Source of the DNA: Planctomycetaceae bacterium
Lineage (GTDB): Bacteria; Planctomycetota; Planctomycetia; Planctomycetales; Planctomycetaceae
NCBI GenBank assembly: GCA_021732415.1
Contig: JAKFVC010000091.1
Span: 1 to 64,000 of the forward strand
DNA length: 64,000 nt
Direction of reading: 5' to 3'
The position numbers and the translations under genes were made by a program. Of the stretch, positions 43,273 through 51,201 are shown in pieces. Within the stretch, counting starts at the first letter, position 1. Each line of letters begins with the position of its first letter. The notes below the pieces were generated by a model. That model did not search any database and was not told where the DNA came from. It saw only the letters and a list, made by a program, of their open reading frames with translations.

Positions 43273-45534
43273 ATGCGTTCGATGTTTCTGGTTGCTGTCG
43301 GAAGTTGGTTCTCAGTCACCATCGCTTTTGCAGAGGCACCTTTCGGAATTCCGCAGCGGACGCCGTGGGTCACTTCCCGAGTGATCGGTTCCCCTGAACC
43401 GCCGTCTCCCTATCAAACGGTTCGCGTCTACGAACAATTGAAACTGGATCGCCCGCTGGATATGGCGCCGTGGCCACTCGGGGGCCGCTGGGTCGTCTCC
43501 GAAGAGTCTGGCCAACTCCATACGTTTGCGAACGCCAAGCCCGAGCGGACTGAGCCGTTTCTCGATGTCCGACGAAGAAATCCGCGCGACCCGCAAGCGT
43601 TTGAATCCTGCCGCGTCTGGAGTTTTACCTTCCACCCCAAGTTCGCCGAAAACGGCTATCTCTACGTCTGCTACGCCGATTCCAAACCGCAACCTTCCCG
43701 GACCCGCATCGCCCGCTATACCGTCGATGTCAAGAACGGCAAGACGCCACCCACCTGCAATCCTGATACGGAATTTATCGTCCTGGAATGGCTGGCTGGG
43801 GAAGACCATTTCGGTGGCTGCGTGAAGTTCGGTGCCGACGGATATCTGTATTGCCCGGTCGGTGACGGCAGCGGCTATGCGGATGGCAACAGCAGCGGCC
43901 AGGATCTGTCTGATTTTCAAGCCTCCATGTTGCGGATTGATGTCGACCATCAAGACAAAGGCCGAGCGTATGCAATTCCCAAAGACAATCCGTTTCTGAC
44001 CGTGGCTAACGCTCGGCCAGAGATCTACGCGTTTGGCATGCGGAATATCTGGCGAATGAGTTTCGACCGTGCGACGGGCGACTTGTGGGCGGGTGACGTC
44101 GGACAGGACCTGTGGGATATGGTCCTCCGAGTCGAAAAGGGAGGCAACTACGGCTGGTCCGTGACGGAAGGGACTCATCCCTTTCGCCCCGAGCGTCCCG
44201 TCGGCCCGGCCCCGATTTCGCCACCGGTGATCGAACACGATCACAGCGAGGCCCGATCGATTACCGGTGGCTTCGTCTATCGCGGAACACGGCAGCAGGA
44301 ACTGATCGGCACCTATCTTTATGGAGACTTCGACACGGGCAAGATCTGGGGCATCGAATACGATCGCGCCGCGAAAAAAGTTCTGCGACATCGCGAACTG
44401 GTCGACACGGCGTTGCGGATTGTGGGGTTTGCCGAGGACCTCGATGGCGAACTGCTGATCATTGATTACACCGGCACGCTGCATCAATTAGTTCCCCGCC
44501 CTCCGATTGCCGCCTCGCCGGTGCCACAAGAATTCCCCAGACTCTTGAGCCAGACTGGTCTATTCGCCAATACCAAAAATCACGAGCCGGCCGCCGGCGT
44601 CATTCCGTATTCGGTGAATTCGCCGTTATGGTCTGACGGGGCACATAAGGAACGATTCATCGCCGTCCCCGGCGACAACCAGGTGGAATATCATCCCACG
44701 GACGCCTGGAAGTTTCCCGAAGGTTCGGTCCTGGTGAAGACGTTCGCCCTCGACCTCGAACCCGGCAACGCCCAATCGCGGCGGCGTTTAGAAACCCGCC
44801 TCTTGCACATCGAACAGGACCATTGGCGCGGATACACGTACGTCTGGAAAGAAGACCAGTCGGACGCCGAATTGTTGGACGCGCGCGGTGCGAACAAGAC
44901 ATTTGTCGTGAAGGACGCGACAGCGCCAGGCGGCCAGCGCGAGCAAGTCTGGCATTTTCCTAGCCGCAGTGAATGCACCCTGTGCCATACCATGCCGGCT
45001 AAGTTTGTACTGGGACTGAATACTCCGCAGATGAACCGCGACCACAAATACGGGACGGTGCAGGCGAACCAGCTCGACACACTGGATCACATTGGAATGT
45101 TCACTAAACGAGTGTCGGACTATTACGATCGGAAAGATGCGGCCACCGGCAAGGTCACTTCGTCCCCACGCGAGCGACTCGTAGATCCTCACGATGCAAT
45201 GGCAACCATCAACGACCGAGCGCGATCGTATCTGCATGTGAACTGCGCCGACTGCCACATCCGCTGGGGCGGAGGAAACGCCTTGTTTCAACTGCAATAC
45301 ACGCTACCACTGGAGGCGACCGGCACGATCAATACTCTCGCCACACACGGCGACTTCGGGATTCCGGGTGCGAAGATCCTCGTCCCGGGTGACGCTGAGA
45401 AGTCACTCTTGTGGCATCGGATGCGCATCACCGAACGCGGGAGAATGCCGCATGTGGGATCGAATGTTGTTGATCGTCCTGCAGTCGAGCTGATCAAAAA
45501 GTGGATCAGCGAATTGAAATCAGAATCGCGATAA
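43273..45534 (+). CDS. PQQ-type sugar dehydrogenase fused to di-haem cytochrome region
   Basis: 753 residues. Signal peptide from the ATG at 43273 (MRSMFLVAVGSWFSVTIAFA). The first half (about 45-410) is a glucose/sorbosone dehydrogenase propeller: RVWSFTFHPKFAENGYLYVCYAD, DHFGGCVKFGADGYLYCPVGDG, FGMRNIWRMSFD, GDVGQDLWD and EHDHSEARSITGGFVYRG. The second half has SPLWSDGAHKERFIAVPG and two haem motifs, CTLCH (C568) and CADCH (C658). This lets electrons pass within one chain from sugar oxidation to haem. Such fusions occur across planctomycetes; the substrate is unknown. Convergent with the 260-residue gene. Confidence 0.92.
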   Translation: MRSMFLVAVGSWFSVTIAFAEAPFGIPQRTPWVTSRVIGSPEPPSPYQTVRVYEQLKLDRPLDMAPWPLGGRWVVSEESGQLHTFANAKPERTEPFLDVRRRNPRDPQAFESCRVWSFTFHPKFAENGYLYVCYADSKPQPSRTRIARYTVDVKNGKTPPTCNPDTEFIVLEWLAGEDHFGGCVKFGADGYLYCPVGDGSGYADGNSSGQDLSDFQASMLRIDVDHQDKGRAYAIPKDNPFLTVANARPEIYAFGMRNIWRMSFDRATGDLWAGDVGQDLWDMVLRVEKGGNYGWSVTEGTHPFRPERPVGPAPISPPVIEHDHSEARSITGGFVYRGTRQQELIGTYLYGDFDTGKIWGIEYDRAAKKVLRHRELVDTALRIVGFAEDLDGELLIIDYTGTLHQLVPRPPIAASPVPQEFPRLLSQTGLFANTKNHEPAAGVIPYSVNSPLWSDGAHKERFIAVPGDNQVEYHPTDAWKFPEGSVLVKTFALDLEPGNAQSRRRLETRLLHIEQDHWRGYTYVWKEDQSDAELLDARGANKTFVVKDATAPGGQREQVWHFPSRSECTLCHTMPAKFVLGLNTPQMNRDHKYGTVQANQLDTLDHIGMFTKRVSDYYDRKDAATGKVTSSPRERLVDPHDAMATINDRARSYLHVNCADCHIRWGGGNALFQLQYTLPLEATGTINTLATHGDFGIPGAKILVPGDAEKSLLWHRMRITERGRMPHVGSNVVDRPAVELIKKWISELKSESR

Positions 45535-45543
45535 AATTCGACG

Positions 45544-45818
45544 AATTTGGACTGCGGTGATTCATCACCGCTTTCCTATTCAGGCTCGAGAGCCGGACCT
45601 ACTGGCAAGTCCAACTTTGGAGCGTTTGAGATGGGAGGGCGAGGCTCCCGCCGAGCCTAATACGAGCTTTAGCTCGGCGTCCGCCGGAGGCATTTCAACA
45701 AACCGGCCTCCGGCGGACGCCGACCTGCGGTCGTCTTAGGCTCGGCAGGAGCCTCGCCCTCCCAAAATTCAATGTCTCAAAAATTAGAAAGCGGTGATGA
45801 ATCACCGCAGTCCAAATT
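45544..45818. repeat. Outer palindrome GGACTGCGGTGATTCATCACCGC, interrupted by a second repeat
   Basis: Left arm (45544-45575) AATTTGGACTGCGGTGATTC, then ATCACCGCTTTC; right arm (45787-45818) GAAAGCGGTGAT, then GAATCACCGCAGTCCAAATT. The 32-base arms are perfect inverse complements 211 bases apart, with a SWEGEAPAEP-type repeat lying between them. Confidence 0.9.
45632..45764. repeat. SWEGEAPAEP-type palindromic repeat, copy 4
   Basis: TGGGAGGGCGAGGCTCCCGC and CAGGAGCCTCGCCCTCCCA at the ends; GAGCCTAATACGAGC and GTCGTCTTAGGCTC inside; GTCCGCCGGAGGC and GCCTCCGGCGGAC at the centre. The layout matches copy 2 (29682) base for base over long stretches. It is nested in the outer palindrome above. 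Confidence 0.9.
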
Positions 45819-45822
45819 TTGC

Positions 45823-46605
45823 TCAGACGCGGAACAAGCGATTGCGTACGCCATCCAGCCGGAACGACTTCGAATAGTGATAGACCTTCGCACCACCGGG
45901 GACATCATTCGCCACGCGCACTAGAAACTCAATCCACTCGGGACAGTTGAACGCCGTGTAGGTTAGCTCCATGCCGGTGATCAAGTCTGCCGGTTCACGC
46001 GTCAGGTCGGGGAACAAGACCGGCCCGGTATCGGTCTGATAGACATTGTCTCGCTCGTTCACATTAAACGTCTTGACGGGATAATAAAGAGCGACGCGAT
46101 AGCGGTCCGTTTCATATTCTGTACAGGCCGTGAGCGGATGCTGCGCAAAGGTCGCGGCGATGATCGCTGCGGGGGTCTCCAGCCATTCTCCGGCGGTCTC
46201 GTGGACGTGAATTTTCAGAGAATCAAACGCCACAGCCGTATCGCCGGTCTGGCGGTCGGGTTGAGGTCGATTGTGTCCGTACAACTGCACCGTCTGTTCC
46301 TGCCCGAGGTACGCGTACGACTTAATGTTGAGAAATCGGTCGGTCGAAATCACCGGGACAAAATCCGCGTTTGGGACCGTCCAGATGTCGCTTTTGACCC
46401 CCACCCGTTCGGTCTTGCAACTCGCACCCAGCACAAAACGCTGGGCCGTTCCAGTGGCCTTTTCGGTAATATCGCACACGCTATCGAGTTGAATCCGCGC
46501 GTTGTTGAGCGAATACGGCGGCTGATGCGACACCGTTTGCGGTGGCTTTTTGAGCGTATCGATGCGAAAGGTCAGGAACGATCTGGAGAAATCAATCGTC
46601 GGCAT
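45823..46605 (-). CDS. Conserved-looking 260-residue protein, unknown function
   Basis: I do not recognise the family. No signal peptide or membrane segment. Predicted mostly beta, with repeated short strands (TDRYRVALYYPVKTFNV, GMELTYTAFNCPEWIEFLVRV). Motifs worth searching: MPTIDFSRSFLTFRIDTLKK at the N-terminus, QTVQLYGHNRPQPDRQTGDT in the middle and DGVRNRLFRV at the end. AGGAA lies before the ATG. A decayed copy of its two ends, with matching upstream DNA, is present at 54366-54740, so it belongs to a duplicated family. Divergence between the two upstream regions is moderate. It is read toward the sugar-dehydrogenase gene. Confidence 0.8.
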   Translation of the reverse strand: MPTIDFSRSFLTFRIDTLKKPPQTVSHQPPYSLNNARIQLDSVCDITEKATGTAQRFVLGASCKTERVGVKSDIWTVPNADFVPVISTDRFLNIKSYAYLGQEQTVQLYGHNRPQPDRQTGDTAVAFDSLKIHVHETAGEWLETPAAIIAATFAQHPLTACTEYETDRYRVALYYPVKTFNVNERDNVYQTDTGPVLFPDLTREPADLITGMELTYTAFNCPEWIEFLVRVANDVPGGAKVYHYSKSFRLDGVRNRLFRV

Positions 46606-46818
46606 GTCCGGTTCCTCGGTATCTGTGAAGAGTTGTCGCGTTCCGATTCAACTGGCGACGCTGGCAGGCATGATCCAGCAGTGTCTCCCCGAGGCTTGGG
46701 AATGTCTCGTCATCGCCATGAGCATGCAGAGATGTAACATACTTAAAACCGGAATCGCAAGTATCTGGTTGTCGCGCTGTTCTGTGGCGGGAAACCAAGA
46801 TTCAGCACCGAGGCGCCG

Positions 46819-47799
46819 TCAGGGCGACGGCTCTGTCTGGCGTGGAGCGACTGTCGCAATCTCTGCCAGCGTGTTGCCCAGACCCTCATTCGAAGGGATA
46901 TTCGGCATCTGTGTTCGCAGGCTATCGAGCAGACTGCGACTCATGTGCGCCTGAAATAAATCAATGGCCGTAGTCAGATCGTGGCGCAGCAGCGCATCGA
47001 TTATGCCGAGATGTTCACGGAACGATTTCGCCTGGTGCCGCTTGTCGGAGGGGCAGGTCAGGCTGCAATACATGCTCCGTCGAATCAGCGGTTTCACCAG
47101 GTCGATCAGGACTGAGCTGGTGGTCTGTTCGACCAGCAGAGTGTGGAAGTGATAATCGGCCTGACGACGTTCGCGTTCGGGAAGTGACTCGATGGACTGC
47201 AGGATCGTTTCGGTCTCGGCTTTCAGTTGTTCCAGGATCGCCTGAGGAATCCGTTGGCCGGCCCGCCGCATGACTTCCGATTCGAACATCGTTCGAATCT
47301 CGATCGTGTCGATCACGTCCTGCCACGTCAGCGAGCCATAACGCCAGCCGCGCCGCGGCTCACGGATCAGGATGCCGTCCCGGGTCAGCCAGTCCAGCGC
47401 ATGCCGGACCGTGCCCATGCTGGCCCCAAACTGATCGGCGAAGCTACGCGGGTTGACATCGGCACCAAACTGGCAGTTCCCCTGCAGGATCCAGTCGAAG
47501 ATCAACCAGTAGGTCGCATCGATCTGGGACTGTTGTTCGACCTCCCCCGCTGCTTCGACAGGCTGGGGAGCTTGAGTGGGCCATTCCGCGACGTACGTGG
47601 AACCGGTCGGAGTCTGTTTTACCCAACCATCGTCGATCAGTCGCGAGAGCGCCTTACGAACGGTCGTCCGGCTGACGTTGAGATTGGTCGCCAGCCTGCC
47701 AGGTTTCAGACTGGCCCCCAACTCGAGCTGACGAGTCGACAATTGCCCCAGCAAATGGTTGTAGACCCGCTCATCCAGCAATTCACGTTCACCTGCCAT
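46819..47799 (-). CDS. GntR-family regulator with two winged-helix domains and FCD domain
   Basis: 326 residues. A first winged helix (about 8-72) carries GRLATNLNVSRTTVRKALSRLIDDGWV; a second (about 92-155) carries SFADQFGASMGTVRHALDWLTRDGILI. Usual FadR-type regulators have only one. An FCD ligand-binding domain follows (165-300), with the metal/ligand residues D(x)3R region EIRTMFESEVMRRA and FHTLLVE. FCD domains sense small organic acids. Two DNA-binding units in one chain could read extended or double operators. It lies between the LRR lipoprotein and 260-residue genes on the same strand. No operator was found. Confidence 0.9.
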   Translation of the reverse strand: MAGERELLDERVYNHLLGQLSTRQLELGASLKPGRLATNLNVSRTTVRKALSRLIDDGWVKQTPTGSTYVAEWPTQAPQPVEAAGEVEQQSQIDATYWLIFDWILQGNCQFGADVNPRSFADQFGASMGTVRHALDWLTRDGILIREPRRGWRYGSLTWQDVIDTIEIRTMFESEVMRRAGQRIPQAILEQLKAETETILQSIESLPERERRQADYHFHTLLVEQTTSSVLIDLVKPLIRRSMYCSLTCPSDKRHQAKSFREHLGIIDALLRHDLTTAIDLFQAHMSRSLLDSLRTQMPNIPSNEGLGNTLAEIATVAPRQTEPSP

Positions 47800-47946
47800 C
47801 CCACCTCCAACCGGTCAATCCTTGATGTAGTGCGCCGCCATTGAGGGCACATGCTGGATTCCCTGTCTGTCAAGAAACCGTAGCACTGGTGGCCGCATAT
47901 CGTATCGTTACCAACTTTTCTGTCGCGAGCAACGCCGGGCCAGCGT

Positions 47947-48867
47947 TTAGTGCTGGCTGACGACATTCACTTCGGGCAGCAGACCCCGCAGCCGCACGAC
48001 TCCGTTCTTGGTGATCCGTGTTCCCTGCACATGGATTAGAGTGAACTCGGTCAATTGAGCCAGCGGATGCAGTGGTTCGAGTGCCGCATCCGACAATTCC
48101 GTCTGCTCCACAAACAGACCCTTCAAGTGCGGCGAATTGTCTGCCAACACGGCGGCCAGCGCGGGAATATCTGCATCCTGGAGGCGCGTCCCATTCAAAT
48201 AGAGTCGCTCCAGCTTCGGCAGCCCGGCAATTGCTCGTACGATTCCTCCCCCCACCTTCGTGCGGGCCAAATGCAACAATTTGAGTGCCGACAGGCCCGT
48301 TAGTGGGGGAAGCCCCTCGAAGTCCACGGTCGTATTCTGCAGGTACAGCGACTCCAGGTGGGTCATGCCGGAGAGCTGTGCGAGGCCGGCACCCTGAATT
48401 TGCGTGTCATTCAAATTCAACGTGGTGAGCTGTGTGAGTCCTGCCAGTGATTTGAGTCCGACATCGGTGATCTGACAGCCGGCCAGGTTCAGTTCGCGGA
48501 GTTCGTGCAGGCGGCTCAGATGATGCAGACCGGCGTCGGTGACTTTCGACTTGTCGATCTGTAGTACCTGGAGTTTCGTCAGTAAGCCAATCGACTGCAA
48601 TCCGACATCACCGATCGGACTTCCAGACAATGTCAAGGATTTGAGATGGGGCAGGGCGGCGAAGTGCGTAGCGACCGCGTCGGTCATGGTGGAAGACGTG
48701 ATCGACACCACATGCTGGCTGTCGTCCAGCGCACTTTTGGCGTGGCCTTCAGCTTCCACGATAGCAAGGGCTGCCCGCTCCGGTGAATGCGGACCACCGC
48801 ACCCAGCGATCAGGCAGCAGCACAACATGTAGCAAGTCACGAGTCGGGAAGCAGTCGACCAACGCAT
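47947..48867 (-). CDS. Leucine-rich-repeat lipoprotein
   Basis: 306 residues from an ATG eight bases after AGGAG. The signal peptide ends in LIAGC (lipidated C23), so the product is a membrane-anchored lipoprotein. Eight or so leucine-rich repeats follow, of the type LTxLNLxxTxIxxAGLxxLxxL; for example LRELNLAGCQITDVGLKSLAGL, then LTTLNLNDTQIQGAGLAQLSG. These resemble ribonuclease-inhibitor-like LRRs. Binding of peptides or surface partners is likely but no partner is known. It is followed by the GntR regulator gene on the same strand after 147 bases. A similar LRR array forms the C-terminus of the propeller protein at 54801. Confidence 0.9.
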   Translation of the reverse strand: MRWSTASRLVTCYMLCCCLIAGCGGPHSPERAALAIVEAEGHAKSALDDSQHVVSITSSTMTDAVATHFAALPHLKSLTLSGSPIGDVGLQSIGLLTKLQVLQIDKSKVTDAGLHHLSRLHELRELNLAGCQITDVGLKSLAGLTQLTTLNLNDTQIQGAGLAQLSGMTHLESLYLQNTTVDFEGLPPLTGLSALKLLHLARTKVGGGIVRAIAGLPKLERLYLNGTRLQDADIPALAAVLADNSPHLKGLFVEQTELSDAALEPLHPLAQLTEFTLIHVQGTRITKNGVVRLRGLLPEVNVVSQH

Positions 48868-49409
48868 CAGAGTCGCTCCTGAAATTGACGGGCATCTGGC
48901 ACATCGGACGCAATACCCTTGCCCACCGCCATCGAAATCCGATCTTATCGCAATGTGGCATTTTATGCCATGTGCCACGAAGTGTCTTGCGTGTTTTGAA
49001 TAGAAATTGCCTGGTAGGCAATGAATCGCGGCGTACTGTGATCGACGTCGACCCACTTTTGAGCAGAGTTGAAGGGACACGGAAGCAGCCCTGTCGACGG
49101 CCAGGTTACATGTTAAGAGTTGCATCAAGATATGAGAAATAATCTGCAAATAACGACGTTTATGCAGATAACCGAAGGGATGCTTAGCGTCTACTTGGTG
49201 TGATGTCAGGGTGAAATGTGAAAGTGCTGTGAAGATCCCGTGAATAATCCCTTTCCTGGCAGGTGCGTCGCCCGATGCCCTAGACGACCAAAGTGGTTTT
49301 TTATATTATTTGTCACATGACGCCCGCTGGCAGTTTGGTTTCAGTGAAAACGTTCGCTCTGCGAACTCATTCTGTTTCGCCTCTTTCGTTCCTGGTTCGG
49401 AGGAATCTC
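48868..49409. other. Intergenic region between divergent genes
   Basis: 542 bases between the LRR lipoprotein and the DUF1559 gene. AT-richer than the flanks in places (49150-49210, 49300-49320). No gene and no obvious repeat. TGGCAGGTGCGTCGCC near 49257 has RpoN-like spacing but a poor -12 element. Confidence 0.5.
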
Positions 49410-50339
49410 ATGAAGATTCGGTCGCAGCCCCGTGGGTTTACGTTGATTGAGTTGCTCGTGGTCATCGCCATCATCGCCGTGCTCATTGCACTCTTGTTGC
49501 CCGCAGTGCAACAGGCCCGCGAAGCAGCCCGGCGGTCGCAGTGCAGGAACAACCTGAAGCAGATCGGTATCGCACTGCACAACTATCACGAGCAAGTCGA
49601 CTGCTTTCCTCCGGGAACGATCTTCGGTGACCAGGACTATGGCTGGGCAACGTTCCTGCTGCCCAGTCTGGATCAGGCGAATATTTATAATAAACTCGAC
49701 TTCAACAACTACGGCAGCATCATTACGAGCAATTCGGTGTATACCGAGCGATCTCTGCCGCTGGTGGCAGGGGTCACGGACGTGCTGTTGCCGGTTTTCT
49801 TGTGCCCGTCCAACAGCATGTTGACGCATTCACCGATTCGCCCGGGTGCCGGTTCCCCCAGCGGGTCGCTGGGCGGGTTTGCTCGCAGCGACTATAAGGG
49901 ATGCCTGGGATCTGGCGGTGCCGCGATCACCGGCATGTTCGGCAAAATCAAGGCGACCTATCGCCCGACGCGCATCCGTGATGTTCTGGACGGTACCAGC
50001 AATACGATCGCCGTTGGCGAAGGCTATACGAAGTTCGCGCGGGCGATTGATGGACCGACGCATCCCAATGTCGGAGATTTCGGCATCTGGCTGGGGACGA
50101 ACAATCAGCATCAGAACGTGGTCGGCGAGACCAGTGTCGCCCACATTCCCAACGGCGGAAACGCACTGCCGGTGACGACTCTCAATCAGTTCGACGACTG
50201 CTTTGCCAGTCTGCACACGGGTGGTGTGATGTTTCTGTTCGCCGACGGATCGGTTCGCTTGGTCTCGGACAACATCAATATGCAGACCTATAGCTACCTG
50301 GGTGATAAGGCGGACGGCAACGTGGTCAATGCGGAATAA
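49410..50339 (+). CDS. DUF1559 type IV prepilin-like protein (H-X9-DG)
   Basis: 309 residues; the ATG follows GGAGGAA. The N-terminus is a class III-like prepilin leader: QPRGFTLIELLVV, cleavable between G9 and F10, with E at +5 of the mature chain, then a hydrophobic helix. AREAARRSQCRNNLKQIG follows, the DUF1559 N-terminal hallmark. The end has HTGGVMFLFADGSVR, the H-X9-DG signature. These proteins are abundant in planctomycetes, with dozens per genome. They are presumed pseudopilins assembled at the surface. No pilus assembly gene is nearby. A small lipoprotein gene follows, the usual pairing. Confidence 0.95.
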   Translation: MKIRSQPRGFTLIELLVVIAIIAVLIALLLPAVQQAREAARRSQCRNNLKQIGIALHNYHEQVDCFPPGTIFGDQDYGWATFLLPSLDQANIYNKLDFNNYGSIITSNSVYTERSLPLVAGVTDVLLPVFLCPSNSMLTHSPIRPGAGSPSGSLGGFARSDYKGCLGSGGAAITGMFGKIKATYRPTRIRDVLDGTSNTIAVGEGYTKFARAIDGPTHPNVGDFGIWLGTNNQHQNVVGETSVAHIPNGGNALPVTTLNQFDDCFASLHTGGVMFLFADGSVRLVSDNINMQTYSYLGDKADGNVVNAE

Positions 50340-50476
50340 TCTGGATGCGAACTGAATAGCCTCGCGTGATTCTGGGGCAATTCGATTTCGTGCCACTGTT
50401 TCGCGACTGTACACAGTCGTTAAGCAGTGCTGCCTCCAGGTGTGAGTCCCGAATTTATGTCAGGTCGCTTGGGGAG

Positions 50477-50546
50477 CACTGGTTCATGACCGAGTACAGT
50501 CATGAACCAGTGGCACGAGCTTGGTCGGCTGCAAGGCCGACAGCTC
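50477..50546. repeat. Tandem perfect hairpins
   Basis: CACTGGTTCATGAC (50477-50490) and GTCATGAACCAGTG (50499-50512) form a perfect 14-base stem with an eight-base loop. Immediately after, GAGC-TTGGTCGGC (50517 on) pairs with GGCCGACAGCTC (ends 50546). Two stems in a row lie between the DUF1559 and lipoprotein genes. Confidence 0.8.
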
Positions 50547-50607
50547 ACTGGTTTCTCAAGCTCTATTCGATTTTCCGGCAATTTCCTGTTTCATAGGAGC
50601 GGCTGTC

Positions 50608-51030
50608 ATGCAATTGTCATTTCGTCAGATGTTCCTCTTAACTGTGGGAATCTGCACCCTTTCGGCTTGCGGCAGGAGCGGCGAGTTTCCGGTCGCGAAA
50701 GTGGAGGGGGTCGTCAAATGCAACGGACGTCCGGTCACTGCGGGCCTGGTGGTTTTTGTGCCGACCGGAGCGTCAGAAGAAAAAACCGATGAATCGGGAC
50801 GATCGGCCTCGGGAGTGATTCAATCGGATGGAACCTATGAGCTGACCACTTACGCCAAAGGAGATGGCGCCATCGTCGGGACCCATGCGGTTCAGGTGTT
50901 TGCACCCGCTCCAGTGGATGACGATGCTCCGCTGACAGATGCCAATCGTTACGCTTGCGGCAAGGCGCCGCTGGAGAAGACCGTGGAGGCCGCGGAAAAC
51001 GTCATCGATCTGGAACTCACCGCTCCTTAG
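50608..51030 (+). CDS. Small transthyretin-like lipoprotein
   Basis: 140 residues; AGGAG lies eight bases before the ATG. The signal peptide ends LSAC (C21), giving an anchored lipoprotein. The rest is a single beta-sandwich of the carboxypeptidase-regulatory/transthyretin type: VEGVVKCNGRPVTAGLVVFVPTG, GVIQSDGTYELTTY and GTHAVQVFAP. It commonly follows DUF1559 genes in planctomycetes and might bind the surface pseudopilin. No catalytic site is seen. Confidence 0.87.
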   Translation: MQLSFRQMFLLTVGICTLSACGRSGEFPVAKVEGVVKCNGRPVTAGLVVFVPTGASEEKTDESGRSASGVIQSDGTYELTTYAKGDGAIVGTHAVQVFAPAPVDDDAPLTDANRYACGKAPLEKTVEAAENVIDLELTAP

Positions 51031-51201
51031 TTGGTCGCTCGCGCAAGCCGTTTGATTTAACATCCGTGCCAGCGCGGTGTGATGAGCAAATTCAGGTGCG
51101 TGTTCGGCGTAATCTGGATGGTTGTCAGCGATTCTCGAATTCCCGCAGCTTGGATTCAAACATCCCCAAGCCCTCTCAGTCCGTCAAATTGGAGTCCTCG
51201 G

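Noticed and set aside
43312-44487. 391-codon frame opposite the sugar-dehydrogenase gene
   Set aside because: Overlaps the GSDH propeller completely and shows no domain or ribosome site.
49257-49273. TGGCAGGTGCGTCGCCC as a sigma-54 promoter of the DUF1559 gene
   Set aside because: The -24 box and spacing fit, but the -12 box (TCGCC) has two mismatches to TTGCW, and the start is about 150 bases away.
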